Positions 7,124 through 16,151 are shown, counted from the first letter of the stretch. The stretch: 64,000 bases of DNA from UBA7672 sp963718145 (GCA_963718145.1 CAVQYJ010000023.1:186001-250000); one strand, 5' to 3'. Made by a program: numbers and translations. Notes: generated by a model not told the origin, from the sequence alone.

Positions 7124-7519
7124 TCTCAAGCCCCTTCGGAGTCCATTCGCGTTCGAGCCTTGAGGGCCCGTCTGACGACGTGACTTCTTGTTGATCCTGA
7201 GGCCTGCAAACCAGCCAGCCCGACCGGTCGACGCTGCAGGCCCTATGCGACGCGTAAGCCGCTTCCCCTGGCACAAACACAACGCTGGGCGGCAGGTGAT
7301 TCGCTCACCATTGCCCTAGGGTGATTCGAGTTGCGGAGTCTGGCAAGACGGAAAGCAGGGTTTTCTTTACCTGCGTGGCAAGAACACAAGGACTTGTCGT
7401 TGCGTGCGCGATTCATTTGGCGGGGATTGCGCCACATCTTGTGGCTCTACTGCACGAGACGCCAGATGTTGGACCGGCGTGATCTGAGGTTGCTTCCAGG
7501 GCATCGTCCCCGGGCGCGA
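7124..7519. other. Non-coding gap between mucR and the PAS gene
   Basis: 396 bp without a supportable gene on either strand and without a tRNA-like fold. It should contain the PAS gene promoter, but no clear -35/-10 pair stands out. Confidence 0.5.
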
Positions 7520-7930
7520 TCACTTCTTCGTCTGGCCGAGGCCCATCTTCCGCGCGAGGTCGGAGCGCTGGCGCGCATAGTTGGGAGCGACCATCGGATA
7601 CTCGGCCGGCAGGCTCCATTTTTCCCGGTATTCATCAGGCGACATGTCGTAGCGCGTGCGCAGGTGGCGCTTGAGCGACTTGAACTTCTTGCCGTCCTCC
7701 AGGCAGACGATGTGGTCGTCGGTGACCGACTTGCGCACCGGAACGGCAGGCTTTAGTTCGGGCTTTTCCTCGCTGACGCCCGAGCCGTCGATCTCGGTGA
7801 GCGTGGCGTGGACCTTCTCGATCAGTTTCGGCAGGTCGGCGACGGGAACTGGATTGTGCGCAACGTAAGCCGAAACGATGTCTGACACCATTTCGATAAG
7901 ATAAGACGAGCCGCGCGCTTCGCGTTCCAT
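7520..7930 (-). CDS. mucR: MucR/Ros family zinc-finger transcriptional regulator
   Basis: 136 aa. The N-terminal helix region mediates oligomerisation in the family. The block VCLEDGKKFKSLKRHLRTRYDM, broken by its zinc ligands Cys and His, then MSPDEYREKWSLPAEYPMVAPNYA, is the diagnostic prokaryotic zinc-finger signature. MucR proteins bind AT-rich promoters and repress envelope, motility and cell-cycle genes. GGAAGAGA lies seven bases before the ATG. The upstream region (7931-8066) contains AT-rich stretches that could allow autoregulation. Confidence 0.93.
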   Translation of the reverse strand: MEREARGSSYLIEMVSDIVSAYVAHNPVPVADLPKLIEKVHATLTEIDGSGVSEEKPELKPAVPVRKSVTDDHIVCLEDGKKFKSLKRHLRTRYDMSPDEYREKWSLPAEYPMVAPNYARQRSDLARKMGLGQTKK

Positions 7931-8066
7931 GTGCAGGTCTCTTCCAGACCGGAAAGAATCGAGTTCAGCCGACTCCTATACTGCATCGATATTCCGTAAA
8001 CGAGCGCGGCATGTAAATACCGCGGCCGCGCTGTTCGCTTTAACGTGTAGTAATTGTTCACAGTCC

Positions 8067-9851
8067 TTACGAGAACAACGAAACCAGCATTACAACGCCT
8101 AGTATTCCCAGCGTCCAGACTGCGGTTGCTGTGAGCGGAAGCTTGGCGGACACCATGCCGTCCTTTGCGAAAACCTGCCGGGCGCCGGCAACAACTCCGC
8201 CAAGAGTTGAGGCGACAAGGGCGCCGATGGCGTTGCCCGGAGCAGCGGCAGGTCCCGCCAGGGCCGAACCCAGTTTCGGGAAGCCCTTCCGCCAGGCCCA
8301 TTCGACGTCGAGGATCACGCCGGGTCGTTCGGGGGGGTAGAGCTTAAGCCAGCGCAGCAGCATGAAGGCCAGCGTCGCGAAGACGATCAGTTCGAGTTGC
8401 TGGATGACGTGGCTGGGCGCGAAGAGGTCGTGGGCGAGATAGTCCTGCGCCACGTCGCGGAAGGGCAACAAGGCGTAGAACCAGGCCGGGCTGATGCCGA
8501 TCGCCATGCACAGCGCGGCGGACAGCCCCATCGCCAGCATCATGTTGAAAGGCGCCTCGGCCGGGCGCCTGCCGCTGTCGTGGCTGAAGAAGGCGAAGAA
8601 CGGGATCTTGATGCCGGAATGCTCAAGCACGCCGGCGCTGGCGAAGAGCAGCATCAGCCAGATGGCGTAGAGGCCGGGGCCCGCCTCGGCCTCGGTCATG
8701 ATCATCGACTTGGCGGCGTAGCCGGCGAAGAGCGGGATGGCCGAGATGGACGCAGCCCCGACCAGGCAGGCCAGCGTCGTCCACGGCATGGTGCGGTGGA
8801 GGCCGCCGAGCTCCGTGGCCTTGGTCGTGCCGAGGCGGAGCTGCACCGCGCCCATGCACATGAACAGGAGGCCCTTGAACAGGATGTGCGCAACCGCCAG
8901 CGCGGCTGCGCCGTTCAGCGAGAGGGTCGAGCCGATGCCGACGGCGCAGACCATGAAGCCGACCTGGTTGTTCGAGGAATAGGCCAGCACCTTCTTGAGG
9001 TCGTTCTCCATCACCGCGAAGAACACCGGATAGACAGTCATGATGGCGCCGACCCAGATCAAGCCGTCGAGTCCAGCAAAGCCCCGCGCAAGGATGTAGA
9101 CGGCGAGAGTTGCCGTGTAGGGCGACATCACCACGCCGCCAGTCTCGGTGGTGTTGGGATAGGCGTCGGTGAGCCAGTTGTGCACCAGCGGGAAGCCCGC
9201 CTTCACGCCCGCGCCAATGAGGATAAGCCACGCGCCTGGCGCATTGAGGTCGATGATCCCGACCAGCACGCCGTTCCAGAGGCCGCCCAGGTCGGCAAGC
9301 AGGAACGAGCCCTTGTCGAGGCCATAGAGGATCGCGCCGACCAGCAGCAGGAGCCCGGCAATGGCCTGGATGGCGAGATAACGCAGCCCTGCCCTGTAGG
9401 CCGGTCCGGTGCGGCGGGCGAAGATGAGCACGGACGAGGCCAGCGTGGCGAGTTCCGCAAAGAGCACCAGGCTGATCAGGTCGCCTGCGAACACGGCGGC
9501 GAGGGCCGATCCCGCATAGACGAGGCCAGCCGTGTCCTGCATCTGGTCGCGGCGGTGAAGCGAGTAGATCCCGCCCAACCCCGCCGCGAGTGCAAAGCCG
9601 AAACCGAAGATCAGCGCGAGCGAGTCGGGACGATAGAGCGCGAGTTCGAAGCCGAGCACGTGCTGCCTGGCCACCTCCACGCCCGCAACCGGCGGATAGA
9701 GCAGGACGAGCATGGCCAGCGCGGGGCCACCGATGAGGGCGACGGTGCGCAGGAAGATGTCCTTCGAGATCATTGTCAGCAACGCCGCGGCGATGATGAA
9801 GAAGCCCGGGTTCACGGTCGCAAGAAGGACGAGCAGGCGATCAACGGTCAT
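8067..9851 (-). CDS. Mrp-type antiporter subunit, NuoL/M/N family (third D-like)
   Basis: 594 aa, about 14 transmembrane helices, Proton_antipo_M domain. Key residues are visible: the membrane Glu in LFAELATLASS, Lys in GAGVKAGFPLVHNWL, and the VMENDLKKVLAYSSNNQVG block. The ATG at 9851 overlaps the stop of the preceding small gene by 11 bases; the frame back to 9941 is not needed. This is the last gene of the operon. It is the most divergent of three NuoL/M/N paralogues here and has a long C-terminal extension. Confidence 0.85.
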   Translation of the reverse strand: MTVDRLLVLLATVNPGFFIIAAALLTMISKDIFLRTVALIGGPALAMLVLLYPPVAGVEVARQHVLGFELALYRPDSLALIFGFGFALAAGLGGIYSLHRRDQMQDTAGLVYAGSALAAVFAGDLISLVLFAELATLASSVLIFARRTGPAYRAGLRYLAIQAIAGLLLLVGAILYGLDKGSFLLADLGGLWNGVLVGIIDLNAPGAWLILIGAGVKAGFPLVHNWLTDAYPNTTETGGVVMSPYTATLAVYILARGFAGLDGLIWVGAIMTVYPVFFAVMENDLKKVLAYSSNNQVGFMVCAVGIGSTLSLNGAAALAVAHILFKGLLFMCMGAVQLRLGTTKATELGGLHRTMPWTTLACLVGAASISAIPLFAGYAAKSMIMTEAEAGPGLYAIWLMLLFASAGVLEHSGIKIPFFAFFSHDSGRRPAEAPFNMMLAMGLSAALCMAIGISPAWFYALLPFRDVAQDYLAHDLFAPSHVIQQLELIVFATLAFMLLRWLKLYPPERPGVILDVEWAWRKGFPKLGSALAGPAAAPGNAIGALVASTLGGVVAGARQVFAKDGMVSAKLPLTATAVWTLGILGVVMLVSLFS

Positions 9852-10197
9852 CGCCAGCCTCCCCGCTTGATGTGTCGTAGTAGTCCTCGGGGCGGCGCAT
9901 GGCGCGGCCCAGCGGCCAGCCGCTGAGCACGGCGAAGCCAAAAGCGATGAAACCGAAAATGCCGAAGAAGCCGGGCAGGCTCTCGAGGCTGAGATAGCTG
10001 CGCCGGATCATGACGACTTCGAGCCCGATGAGCAGCGCTCCGGCGCCGGCAAGCAAGGCCATCAGTCCCCGGTAGAAGAAGCCCGAGCGCATCCACGAGA
10101 ACAGCAGAACCGACAGCGGATGCTCGCCCGGCTCGCCGAGTTGCGGCGGGATGGGCTTGGGGTCGGGTGCTCCGGGTTTGTCGGCTTCTTCGGTCAT
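9841..10197 (-). CDS. Small two-helix membrane protein of the antiporter operon
   Basis: 118 aa. A Pro-rich N-terminus is followed by two transmembrane segments (about residues 43-63 and 76-96). GGGAGG lies six bases before the ATG at 10197. It sits between two NuoL/M/N-type subunits and overlaps the downstream gene by 11 bases, implying translational coupling and a role in the antiporter complex. No family recognised. Confidence 0.65.
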   Translation of the reverse strand: MTEEADKPGAPDPKPIPPQLGEPGEHPLSVLLFSWMRSGFFYRGLMALLAGAGALLIGLEVVMIRRSYLSLESLPGFFGIFGFIAFGFAVLSGWPLGRAMRRPEDYYDTSSGEAGDDR

Positions 10198-10269
10198 CAC
10201 TTGCCTCCCGCATCGCGAACGAGCGCTGGAAGCAACCCGCGGACCTTACCCTGCTTCGAAGCGGCGCCT

Positions 10270-10410
10270 CGACACCAGGCGAACGTCGGGACCCAGGACT
10301 GGGAGCGCATCAGTTGCGGAATTTGGGCAGGGCTGCTCAGCAACAAGCCCGAAGCCTGGACAGGAATTGAAGTCAGCCCCGGGTTCCGGCGTTCGTAGGG
10401 ATGAGCGGAG
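10270..10410. repeat. REP-like palindromic repeat inside the antiporter operon
   Basis: The 10279-10302 and 10372-10408 segments form imperfect inverted arms (GCGAACGTCGGGACCCAGG against CCGGGTTCCGGCGTTCGTAG). The interior, read on the minus strand, has TGTCC, GCTT and GGGCTTGT in the same order as the repeat at 3645-3783. It splits the operon between the second D subunit and the small membrane protein. Confidence 0.65.
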
Positions 10411-10429
10411 GCGGGGTTTTGCTTCATAG

Positions 10430-11917
10430 TCATGACCCTCCCGCAACGGGCGCAAGGAAGCGTGCGATGAAGTCGGCGAAGAAGAACAGGACCAAGCACG
10501 CAAACGCCGTGATGACGACGGGCACAACGGCGAGGCTGGGCGCGCCGCCGGGGCGGCGGAATCCGACGGGTGGCCCATCTTCTTCCGGCGGCAGCAGGCC
10601 GCGGATGGCGACAGGCAGGAGGTAGAACACGCCGAGAATGGACGAGAACACGATCGCGGCGGCGAGAACCCACTCACTCGATCCGAAGGCCGTGGTGATC
10701 AGCAGGAATTTCGACCAGAAGCCGGCGAAGGGCGGCAGGCCAATCACCGACAGTGCGCCAACGAGGAAACACGAGAACACGATCGGCATGCGCCGTCCAA
10801 GGCCACGCATTTCGGACACGCGCGTCGCGCCGGTCGCAACATAGATGGCGCCCGCACACATGAAGAGCGTGATCTTGGCGACGGCATGCGTGACCATGTG
10901 CAGTCCGCCAGCAACGAGGCCCGCCCCAAGCGGCAGCAGCGCGGCGGACGTGATGCAGGCGAGCTGGCCGATGGTCGACCAGGCGAGGCGCGCCTTGAGA
11001 TCATCCTTCCGCATCGCCATGACGGCGGCGATCACGATGGTCGCAGCAGCGAGCCACATCAGGTATTGCGCGACCTTCATCTCCGACATGAGCACGGGCC
11101 CGAACGTGTAGGCGGAGATCTTGAGCAGGGTGAAGACGCCCGCCTTCACGACGGCGACGGCATGGAGCAGCGCGGAGACAGGCGCCGGCGCGACCATCGC
11201 GGCGGGCAGCCAGTTGTGGACCGGGATCAGCGCCGCCTTGGCCGCGCCGAACACCAGCATGGCGAGCAACACACCCGCAAGGCCGACGCCAACATTTCCG
11301 GCAAGCTGTCCGCCGGGGATAAAATCGGTCGACCCCGCGAGCGCCTGCACGGCGATGATGGCGGGGAGAAACAGCGTCAGCGAGGCGCCGACGAGAATGG
11401 AAAGATAGAGCCGCCCTGCCCTTCGCGACGGCCCGTCGCCCCTGTGCGCGACCAGCGGGTAGGTGGCGAAGGTGAGCACTTCGTAGAAGACGAAGAGCGT
11501 GAACAGGTTGCCCGCCATGGCGATGCCCATCACCGCGAACATCGCGACGGCGAAGCAGGCGAAGAAGCGCGTCTGGTTCACCTCGCGAGCGCCCCGCAGA
11601 TAGCCTATGGAATAGAGCGAATTGACGCTCCACAGCACGCTGGCCATCAGGGCGAACAGCGCGCCCAGAGGTTCGAGACGGAAGGACAGTTCGAGGCCCG
11701 TAAGGGGGCGTGCGGCGACCCACACCGGCGCCTCACCCGAACCCACGCGCATGAAGATCGAGATGGCGATGATGACGAGGGCGATCGAAGCGACCAGCGT
11801 CAGCGTCTCGCGCACATCAGGCATGCGGCCAACAGCGTAGGTCGCGACCGCTGCAAAGAGCGGGATCGCCAGCGCCAGGAAGATCAGGATCTCGCCAGAC
11901 TGCACGGACGGGATCAT
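10430..11917 (-). CDS. Mrp-type antiporter subunit D (second copy)
   Basis: 495 aa NuoL/M/N-family membrane protein, about 14 helices. Conserved features: the Glu in FVFYEVLTFATYPLV, Lys in GAAKAALIPVHNWLPAAM, the APAPVSALLHAVAVVKAG block and the MRKDDLKARLAWSTIGQL block. The ATG overlaps the upstream stop (ATGA), showing translational coupling. Works as a proton/cation-translocating subunit in the inner membrane. Confidence 0.9.
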   Translation of the reverse strand: MIPSVQSGEILIFLALAIPLFAAVATYAVGRMPDVRETLTLVASIALVIIAISIFMRVGSGEAPVWVAARPLTGLELSFRLEPLGALFALMASVLWSVNSLYSIGYLRGAREVNQTRFFACFAVAMFAVMGIAMAGNLFTLFVFYEVLTFATYPLVAHRGDGPSRRAGRLYLSILVGASLTLFLPAIIAVQALAGSTDFIPGGQLAGNVGVGLAGVLLAMLVFGAAKAALIPVHNWLPAAMVAPAPVSALLHAVAVVKAGVFTLLKISAYTFGPVLMSEMKVAQYLMWLAAATIVIAAVMAMRKDDLKARLAWSTIGQLACITSAALLPLGAGLVAGGLHMVTHAVAKITLFMCAGAIYVATGATRVSEMRGLGRRMPIVFSCFLVGALSVIGLPPFAGFWSKFLLITTAFGSSEWVLAAAIVFSSILGVFYLLPVAIRGLLPPEEDGPPVGFRRPGGAPSLAVVPVVITAFACLVLFFFADFIARFLAPVAGGS

Positions 11918-13437
11918 CGCGCGGCTCCGAAGAGGGCGAGGGCTGCGGCACTGGCAAGGTTCTCCGGCACCGAGGCGTCGAGGCCGAACCAGACGCTGAG
12001 TCCGGCGATGAACCAGAGCGGCAGGATGACGCCAAAGGGCGCTTCGGCCGCACGCTCAGCGCCGGGGACGGGATTGCGGAAGTAGACCGCCTCAAGCATG
12101 CGCCCGACATAGACCAGAGCGAGCAGCGAAGAGATCGCGAGGACGCCGACCACCCAGAACTGCCCGGCGGCGATGGCGGCTTCCAGCAGTCTCCACTTGG
12201 AGAGGAAGCCGACGGTGAGCGGCAGGCCCATCAGGCTGGCGCCGGAGACGGCGAGCGCGGCGGTGGTCCACGGCGCGTCTCGCCCGGCTCCCGCAAATTC
12301 GGTGAACGTGCGGGCGCGCAGCGACATGGCGACCCCGCCGAGCGCCATGAAGAGGGCGGCCTTCATGAGGGAATGCGCGATGAGGTGGAGAAGACCCGCG
12401 GACATTCCCGCCGCCGTGCCCATGCTGAGGCCGATCAGGATGTAACCAACCTGGGCGACCGAGGAGAAGGCGAGCATCCGGCGCAGTTCGGTCTCGAACG
12501 CCGCCTGGATCGAGCAGACGATCGCGGCTGTGGCGCCGAGCGGCATGAGCACCCAGGTGAGGAAGTGTCCGGCGAAGACTTCGGCCGGATCGAAGACGGT
12601 GAAGACGAAGCGCGCCAGCAGATAGATCGCGGCCTTGGTGGCGGTGGCGGAGAGGAAGATCGCGATCAGCGATGGCGCGTGTGCGTAGGCGGCAGGCAGC
12701 CAGCCGTGGAGCGGGAACATCGCCGCCTTGATGGCGAGGCCAACGACGATGAAGGCGAAGCCGGCCTGCACGACGCGGTTGTCGGACAGTGTCGAAAGAC
12801 GCGCGGCGATGTCGGCCATGTTGAGCGTGCCGGTGGCGGCGTAGAGGAAGCCGATGCCGATGACGAAAAAAGTCGCTCCGATGGTGCCCATGATGAGGTA
12901 GTTGAAGGCGGCGGGCAGCGCGCGGCGGTCTCGCCCCGCGCCCAGCGCCACGAGGGCGTAGGTCCCTATCGAGGAGACTTCGAGGAAGACGAATGCGTTG
13001 AAGGCGTCGCCGGTGGAGACAAGGCCGAGCAAGCCGGCGAGGCAGAGCAGGAACCCCGCCTGGAACAGGGAATGTTTCTCGGTCGCAACTTCCGAATTGA
13101 GAAGGTGGCCGGAGACGAGCGCGGCAAGGGCGCCGATGCCGCTGATCACGAGACCCATGAGCGAGCCCAGCGCGTCGATGCGGAAGGCGATGCCGAGCGG
13201 CGGCAGGAAGCCGCCCACGGCGTAGTCGACGGCGCCGCGGCGGGCGACTTCGCCGGCGACGCAGAGCGACATCCACACCGCGAAGATCGCAGCGCCGACG
13301 GAGATCATCCACGCCCAGCGCGAATTCGGCGCAAGGGCCGCAGCGCAGGCGCCGATCAGCGGCCCGGCGACCAGCAGGACAGGCGCATGCGCCATCAGCG
13401 CAGGGGGCGCGGCGTAGAGGCTCTCGAAACCGTTCAC
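11914..13437 (-). CDS. mrpD: Mrp-type antiporter subunit D (first copy)
   Basis: 507 aa NuoL/M/N homologue. Conserved: the Glu in FVFLEVSSIGTYALV, Lys in GLAIKAAMFPLHGWLPAAYAHAPS (split), FETELRRMLAFSSVAQVGYI and the LLHLIAHSLMKAALF block. Its ATG overlaps the stop of subunit C. Most similar in layout to classical MnhD/MrpD. Confidence 0.9.
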   Translation of the reverse strand: MNGFESLYAAPPALMAHAPVLLVAGPLIGACAAALAPNSRWAWMISVGAAIFAVWMSLCVAGEVARRGAVDYAVGGFLPPLGIAFRIDALGSLMGLVISGIGALAALVSGHLLNSEVATEKHSLFQAGFLLCLAGLLGLVSTGDAFNAFVFLEVSSIGTYALVALGAGRDRRALPAAFNYLIMGTIGATFFVIGIGFLYAATGTLNMADIAARLSTLSDNRVVQAGFAFIVVGLAIKAAMFPLHGWLPAAYAHAPSLIAIFLSATATKAAIYLLARFVFTVFDPAEVFAGHFLTWVLMPLGATAAIVCSIQAAFETELRRMLAFSSVAQVGYILIGLSMGTAAGMSAGLLHLIAHSLMKAALFMALGGVAMSLRARTFTEFAGAGRDAPWTTAALAVSGASLMGLPLTVGFLSKWRLLEAAIAAGQFWVVGVLAISSLLALVYVGRMLEAVYFRNPVPGAERAAEAPFGVILPLWFIAGLSVWFGLDASVPENLASAAALALFGAAR

Positions 13438-13880
13438 GCGGCAGGACCCCCTGCGGAGGCATCACGGTCGCGCCGGGCGATCTCGTCGGCCTCGACTGTA
13501 CCGTAGGCTTCGCGCACGCGCACCGCGATGGCGAGTCCAACCGCGAGCGTGGCGACGCCAACGACGATTGCAGTGAGGATGAGGACGTGCGGCAAGGGGT
13601 TCGAATAGACCACGCCATTGACGCCGTACTGCGTGATGTAGGTGGGGTCGAGCTGGGCGGCGAGCGCCTTCGCGTCCTTCGCGGCGGGATCGAGGGTGAT
13701 AGCGGCAGTCCCTCCCCTCACCTTGGCGAGGGAGATGTAGAACAGGCCTGTGGACGTCTGGAACAGGGCGAGGCCGACCATCCGCTTGATCAGGTTGCCG
13801 CTGGAGAAGACGACGAAGAGCCCGGCCATCATCAGCACGACCACGGCGACATAGTTGAGGTGGGAGAGGAGGAAGCTCAT
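13434..13880 (-). CDS. mrpC: Mrp-type antiporter subunit C (NuoK-like)
   Basis: 148 aa, three transmembrane helices. The signature GLFYISLAKVRGG and NPLPHVLILTAIVVGVA are diagnostic of MnhC. GGGAGGTGA lies six bases before the ATG at 13880. A loop of about 35 residues between helices 2 and 3 is longer than in many homologues. Confidence 0.92.
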   Translation of the reverse strand: MSFLLSHLNYVAVVVLMMAGLFVVFSSGNLIKRMVGLALFQTSTGLFYISLAKVRGGTAAITLDPAAKDAKALAAQLDPTYITQYGVNGVVYSNPLPHVLILTAIVVGVATLAVGLAIAVRVREAYGTVEADEIARRDRDASAGGPAA

Positions 13881-14952
13881 CGATCTCACCTCCCGATCTC
13901 GGCGCGTCCGCGGCGCGGCCCGCGAAGCCGTAGAAGATCGTGATCATCGTGGCGGCGACGGTGAAGAGGACGCCAAGCTCGATGAAGAAGATGCCGAAAT
14001 GCTGGCCCCAATGGTGCGGCCCGGGGCCCAGCAGCCAGGCCGGGATCTGCGCTTCCTGCTCGGGCGTGAACAGGTGGTCGTAGTCGAGGAAGGCGCCGCC
14101 ATTGATGATGCAGAGAACGCCAAGACCCGCATAGAGTAGCACGCCGAGCGCCGCGACGCCTCTAGCGAAGCCGGGGCTGATGGCGCGCATGGTCTCGCGC
14201 AGGCCAAAGACGAGGGCGTGCAGGATCACGGCGACGGCGAGGATGACGCCTGCCTGGAAGCCGCCGCCGGGGCCGAGGTCGCCGTGGAACTGCACGTAGA
14301 ATGCAAAGAGCGCGATGATCGGGATCAGCAGCTTGGCAGCGACACGCAGCACAATGTTGTGGTCGCCCGTGGTATCGAGAGGCTCAGGCGCTGCCGTGGC
14401 GGCGCGCTCGCCGAAGCCGAGCATCAGGGCCACGCCGATGCCTGCGGCGAAGATAACGGCGGTCTCGCCCAGCGTGTCAAAGCCACGATAGCTGGCAAGC
14501 ACGGCGGTGACGACGTTGGGCGCGCCGGTCTTCTCGCCTGCGGCGGTCAGATAGATGTGGCCGACATAGGCGTTGGCGGGGGAGGATGGGCTGCCGAAGT
14601 CCGGCAGGCCGCTGGCGGCGTAGATCAGAAGTCCGCCAACAGCCACGACGACTAGGGCGGGCGCGACGAGTCGGCGCCAGTCGGGCTTCTCCGCCTCGCC
14701 GCGCGCCAGCAGGATGGCGCCGAGCAGCACGATGGTAGAGACGCCTGCGCCGACGACGGCCTCGGTGAAGGCAACGTCTGCAGCGTCCATCACCACCAGC
14801 CAGATGGCGGAGACGAGCGAGTAGACGCCCATCAAGAGAATGGCGGCCAGCAGCTTGCGCGTGCGGATGATGGCGCCCGCGATCACCAGCAGCATGGCGA
14901 GCAGCACCGCGTTGGCCGCGAAGTTGGCGTCGAAGGCGAGCGAGCCTGTCAT
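13462..14952 (-). CDS. mrpB: Fused MbhD-MbhE-MnhB antiporter subunit with suspect C-terminus
   Basis: The ATG at 14952 overlaps the stop of subunit G. Residues 1-115 resemble MbhD/DUF4040 (VAFTEAVVGAGVST). Residues 125-185 resemble MbhE (YRGFDTLGETAVIF). Residues 205-350 are MnhB (FYVQFHGDLGPGGGFQAG and the GIFFIELGVLFTVAA block). After the codon near 13890 the frame runs another 140 Arg-rich residues antiphase to subunit C, which is a shadow translation. In the third frame a TGA lies at 13888-13886, just before the mrpC start. A one-base deletion around 13890-13925 would explain this; the true protein is then about 355 aa. Confidence 0.8.
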   Translation of the reverse strand: MTGSLAFDANFAANAVLLAMLLVIAGAIIRTRKLLAAILLMGVYSLVSAIWLVVMDAADVAFTEAVVGAGVSTIVLLGAILLARGEAEKPDWRRLVAPALVVVAVGGLLIYAASGLPDFGSPSSPANAYVGHIYLTAAGEKTGAPNVVTAVLASYRGFDTLGETAVIFAAGIGVALMLGFGERAATAAPEPLDTTGDHNIVLRVAAKLLIPIIALFAFYVQFHGDLGPGGGFQAGVILAVAVILHALVFGLRETMRAISPGFARGVAALGVLLYAGLGVLCIINGGAFLDYDHLFTPEQEAQIPAWLLGPGPHHWGQHFGIFFIELGVLFTVAATMITIFYGFAGRAADAPRSGGEIDELPPLPPQLCRRGRADDGRALRRLLQRQPDQADGRPRPVPDVHRPVLHLPRQGEGRDCRYHPRSRREGREGARRPARPHLHHAVRRQWRGLFEPLAARPHPHCNRRWRRHARGWTRHRGARARSLRYSRGRRDRPARP

Positions 14953-15308
14953 CGCGCCGGCGGCCTGGGTTTGGACTTGCCTTCGCCGTCCTTCATGATT
15001 CGGAACGAACCGATCCACGGTGAATGTCCCGAACTGAACGCGGCGTTGGCGAGCGCATGTGCGGCGACGGGGCTGGTGGCCATCAGGCACGCCCAGACAA
15101 TCGCGAGCTTCAGCGTCACCATGGTAAACCCGCCGATGATGGCGAGGCCGAGGATCATCAGGCTTGCGCCGGCGGTGTCGGTGATGCTGGCGGCATGGAT
15201 GCGGGTGTAGACGTCGGGAAAGCGCAGCACCCCGACCCCGCCCAGAATGGCGAGGAGGGCGCCGAGGGTGGCGAGCGAGCCGCCAGTGACCTGAGCGGGA
15301 TCAAGCAT
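14949..15308 (-). CDS. mrpG: Mrp-type antiporter subunit G
   Basis: 119 aa with three transmembrane helices. The signature VLRFPDVYTRIHAASITDTAG is split here as VLRFPDVYTRIHAA and SITDTAGA; both are diagnostic of MnhG. The ATG at 15308 overlaps the end of mrpF by eight bases. The longer frame to 15353 lies inside mrpF and is rejected. Confidence 0.93.
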   Translation of the reverse strand: MLDPAQVTGGSLATLGALLAILGGVGVLRFPDVYTRIHAASITDTAGASLMILGLAIIGGFTMVTLKLAIVWACLMATSPVAAHALANAAFSSGHSPWIGSFRIMKDGEGKSKPRPPAR

Positions 15309-15633
15309 GACCGCCGCCCTTCCCCGCCCCATGGCTCGCACCATGGCCGGCACTCTGGCCGGCGTCCGTGAGCGGGGCCTGCAGGGAGCGGTAGCGGAAG
15401 AACTTCATCAGCGCGATCGTCGTGACGAAGTTGATCAGCGCGTAGGCGATGGCGATGTCGAGGAAGGCGGGTCGTCCGAAGACGAAGCCAATCAACGCGA
15501 TGAACAGCACCGTCTTCGTGCCGAACGAATTGGCCGCGAGGATACGGTCATAGTGGGAGGGACCTATGATCGCGCGAATGATCATCATCGCCATTGCGAT
15601 CAGCAATCCGGCGGCGGCCGCGATCAGCAACAT
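15301..15633 (-). CDS. mrpF: Mrp-type antiporter subunit F
   Basis: 110 aa, three transmembrane helices. The GPSHYDRILAANSFGTKTVL segment matches the MnhF family. It starts five bases after mrpE stops. The C-terminal tail is Gly/His rich (SAGHGASHGAGKGGGHA), which may bind metal or be disordered. Confidence 0.93.
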   Translation of the reverse strand: MLLIAAAAGLLIAMAMMIIRAIIGPSHYDRILAANSFGTKTVLFIALIGFVFGRPAFLDIAIAYALINFVTTIALMKFFRYRSLQAPLTDAGQSAGHGASHGAGKGGGHA

Positions 15634-15638
15634 CGGCC

Positions 15639-16151
15639 TTACGCCTTCCCCGCCTTCGCGACAGCTTGCGCTGCAGCGGGCGGATCAGCGGCCCTGGCGG
15701 CGCGCCGATCCATCGGCTCGAACGCGCCAGCGCGCGAGTGCTCGCCCACGAGCGTGTGGACGATCAGCGAGGACCCCTCGATGTCGACGGTCACCGTGCC
15801 CGGCGTAAGGGTGATCGAGTTCGCAAAGAGGGCCCGGCCAAGATCGCTGGTCGCATCCGAGCGCACGCGCACGATGTCGGGACTGATGGCATGCTTTGGA
15901 CCCAGCACCCGAGCAATCACTGCGACGTTGGACTTGGCGATTTCGACCGCGAGCCAGCCAAAATAGGCGAACAACTGGGTTGCGCGATGGTAGGGCGACG
16001 CGTCGCGCCCGATGATCTTGAGCCGGGCCGCGATCCACAACACGAGCAGCACAGACAGGATGCCGAGGCCGATGAACATCGACGCCGTCTCGCCCGACAA
16101 GGCCAGCCACAGAAGGCCAAGGGCCACGATGAGGCCAGGCAGGTAACTCAT
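15639..16151 (-). CDS. mrpE: Mrp-type antiporter subunit E, first gene of the operon
   Basis: 170 aa. Two N-terminal transmembrane helices and the diagnostic NSITLTPGTVTVDIEG block. AGGAGG lies eight bases before the ATG at 16151, so the longer frame to 16241 is rejected. It heads an eight-gene leftward operon in order E-F-G-B-C-D-D-(small)-D. The complex exchanges cytoplasmic Na+ or K+ for protons at the inner membrane, giving salt and alkali tolerance. Confidence 0.93.
   Translation of the reverse strand: MSYLPGLIVALGLLWLALSGETASMFIGLGILSVLLVLWIAARLKIIGRDASPYHRATQLFAYFGWLAVEIAKSNVAVIARVLGPKHAISPDIVRVRSDATSDLGRALFANSITLTPGTVTVDIEGSSLIVHTLVGEHSRAGAFEPMDRRAARAADPPAAAQAVAKAGKA

Noticed and set aside
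7124..7519. tRNA gene in the mucR downstream gap
   Set aside because: No cloverleaf with a T-loop GTTCNANNC and matching acceptor stem could be traced.
8397..9926. 509-aa plus-strand ORF opposite the antiporter subunit
   Set aside because: Its Arg/Glu/His-rich composition is the antisense image of a membrane protein; high GC keeps it open.
10886..12085. 399-aa plus-strand ORF
   Set aside because: Antisense shadow of the antiporter D subunits, with the same charged composition and no recognisable domain.
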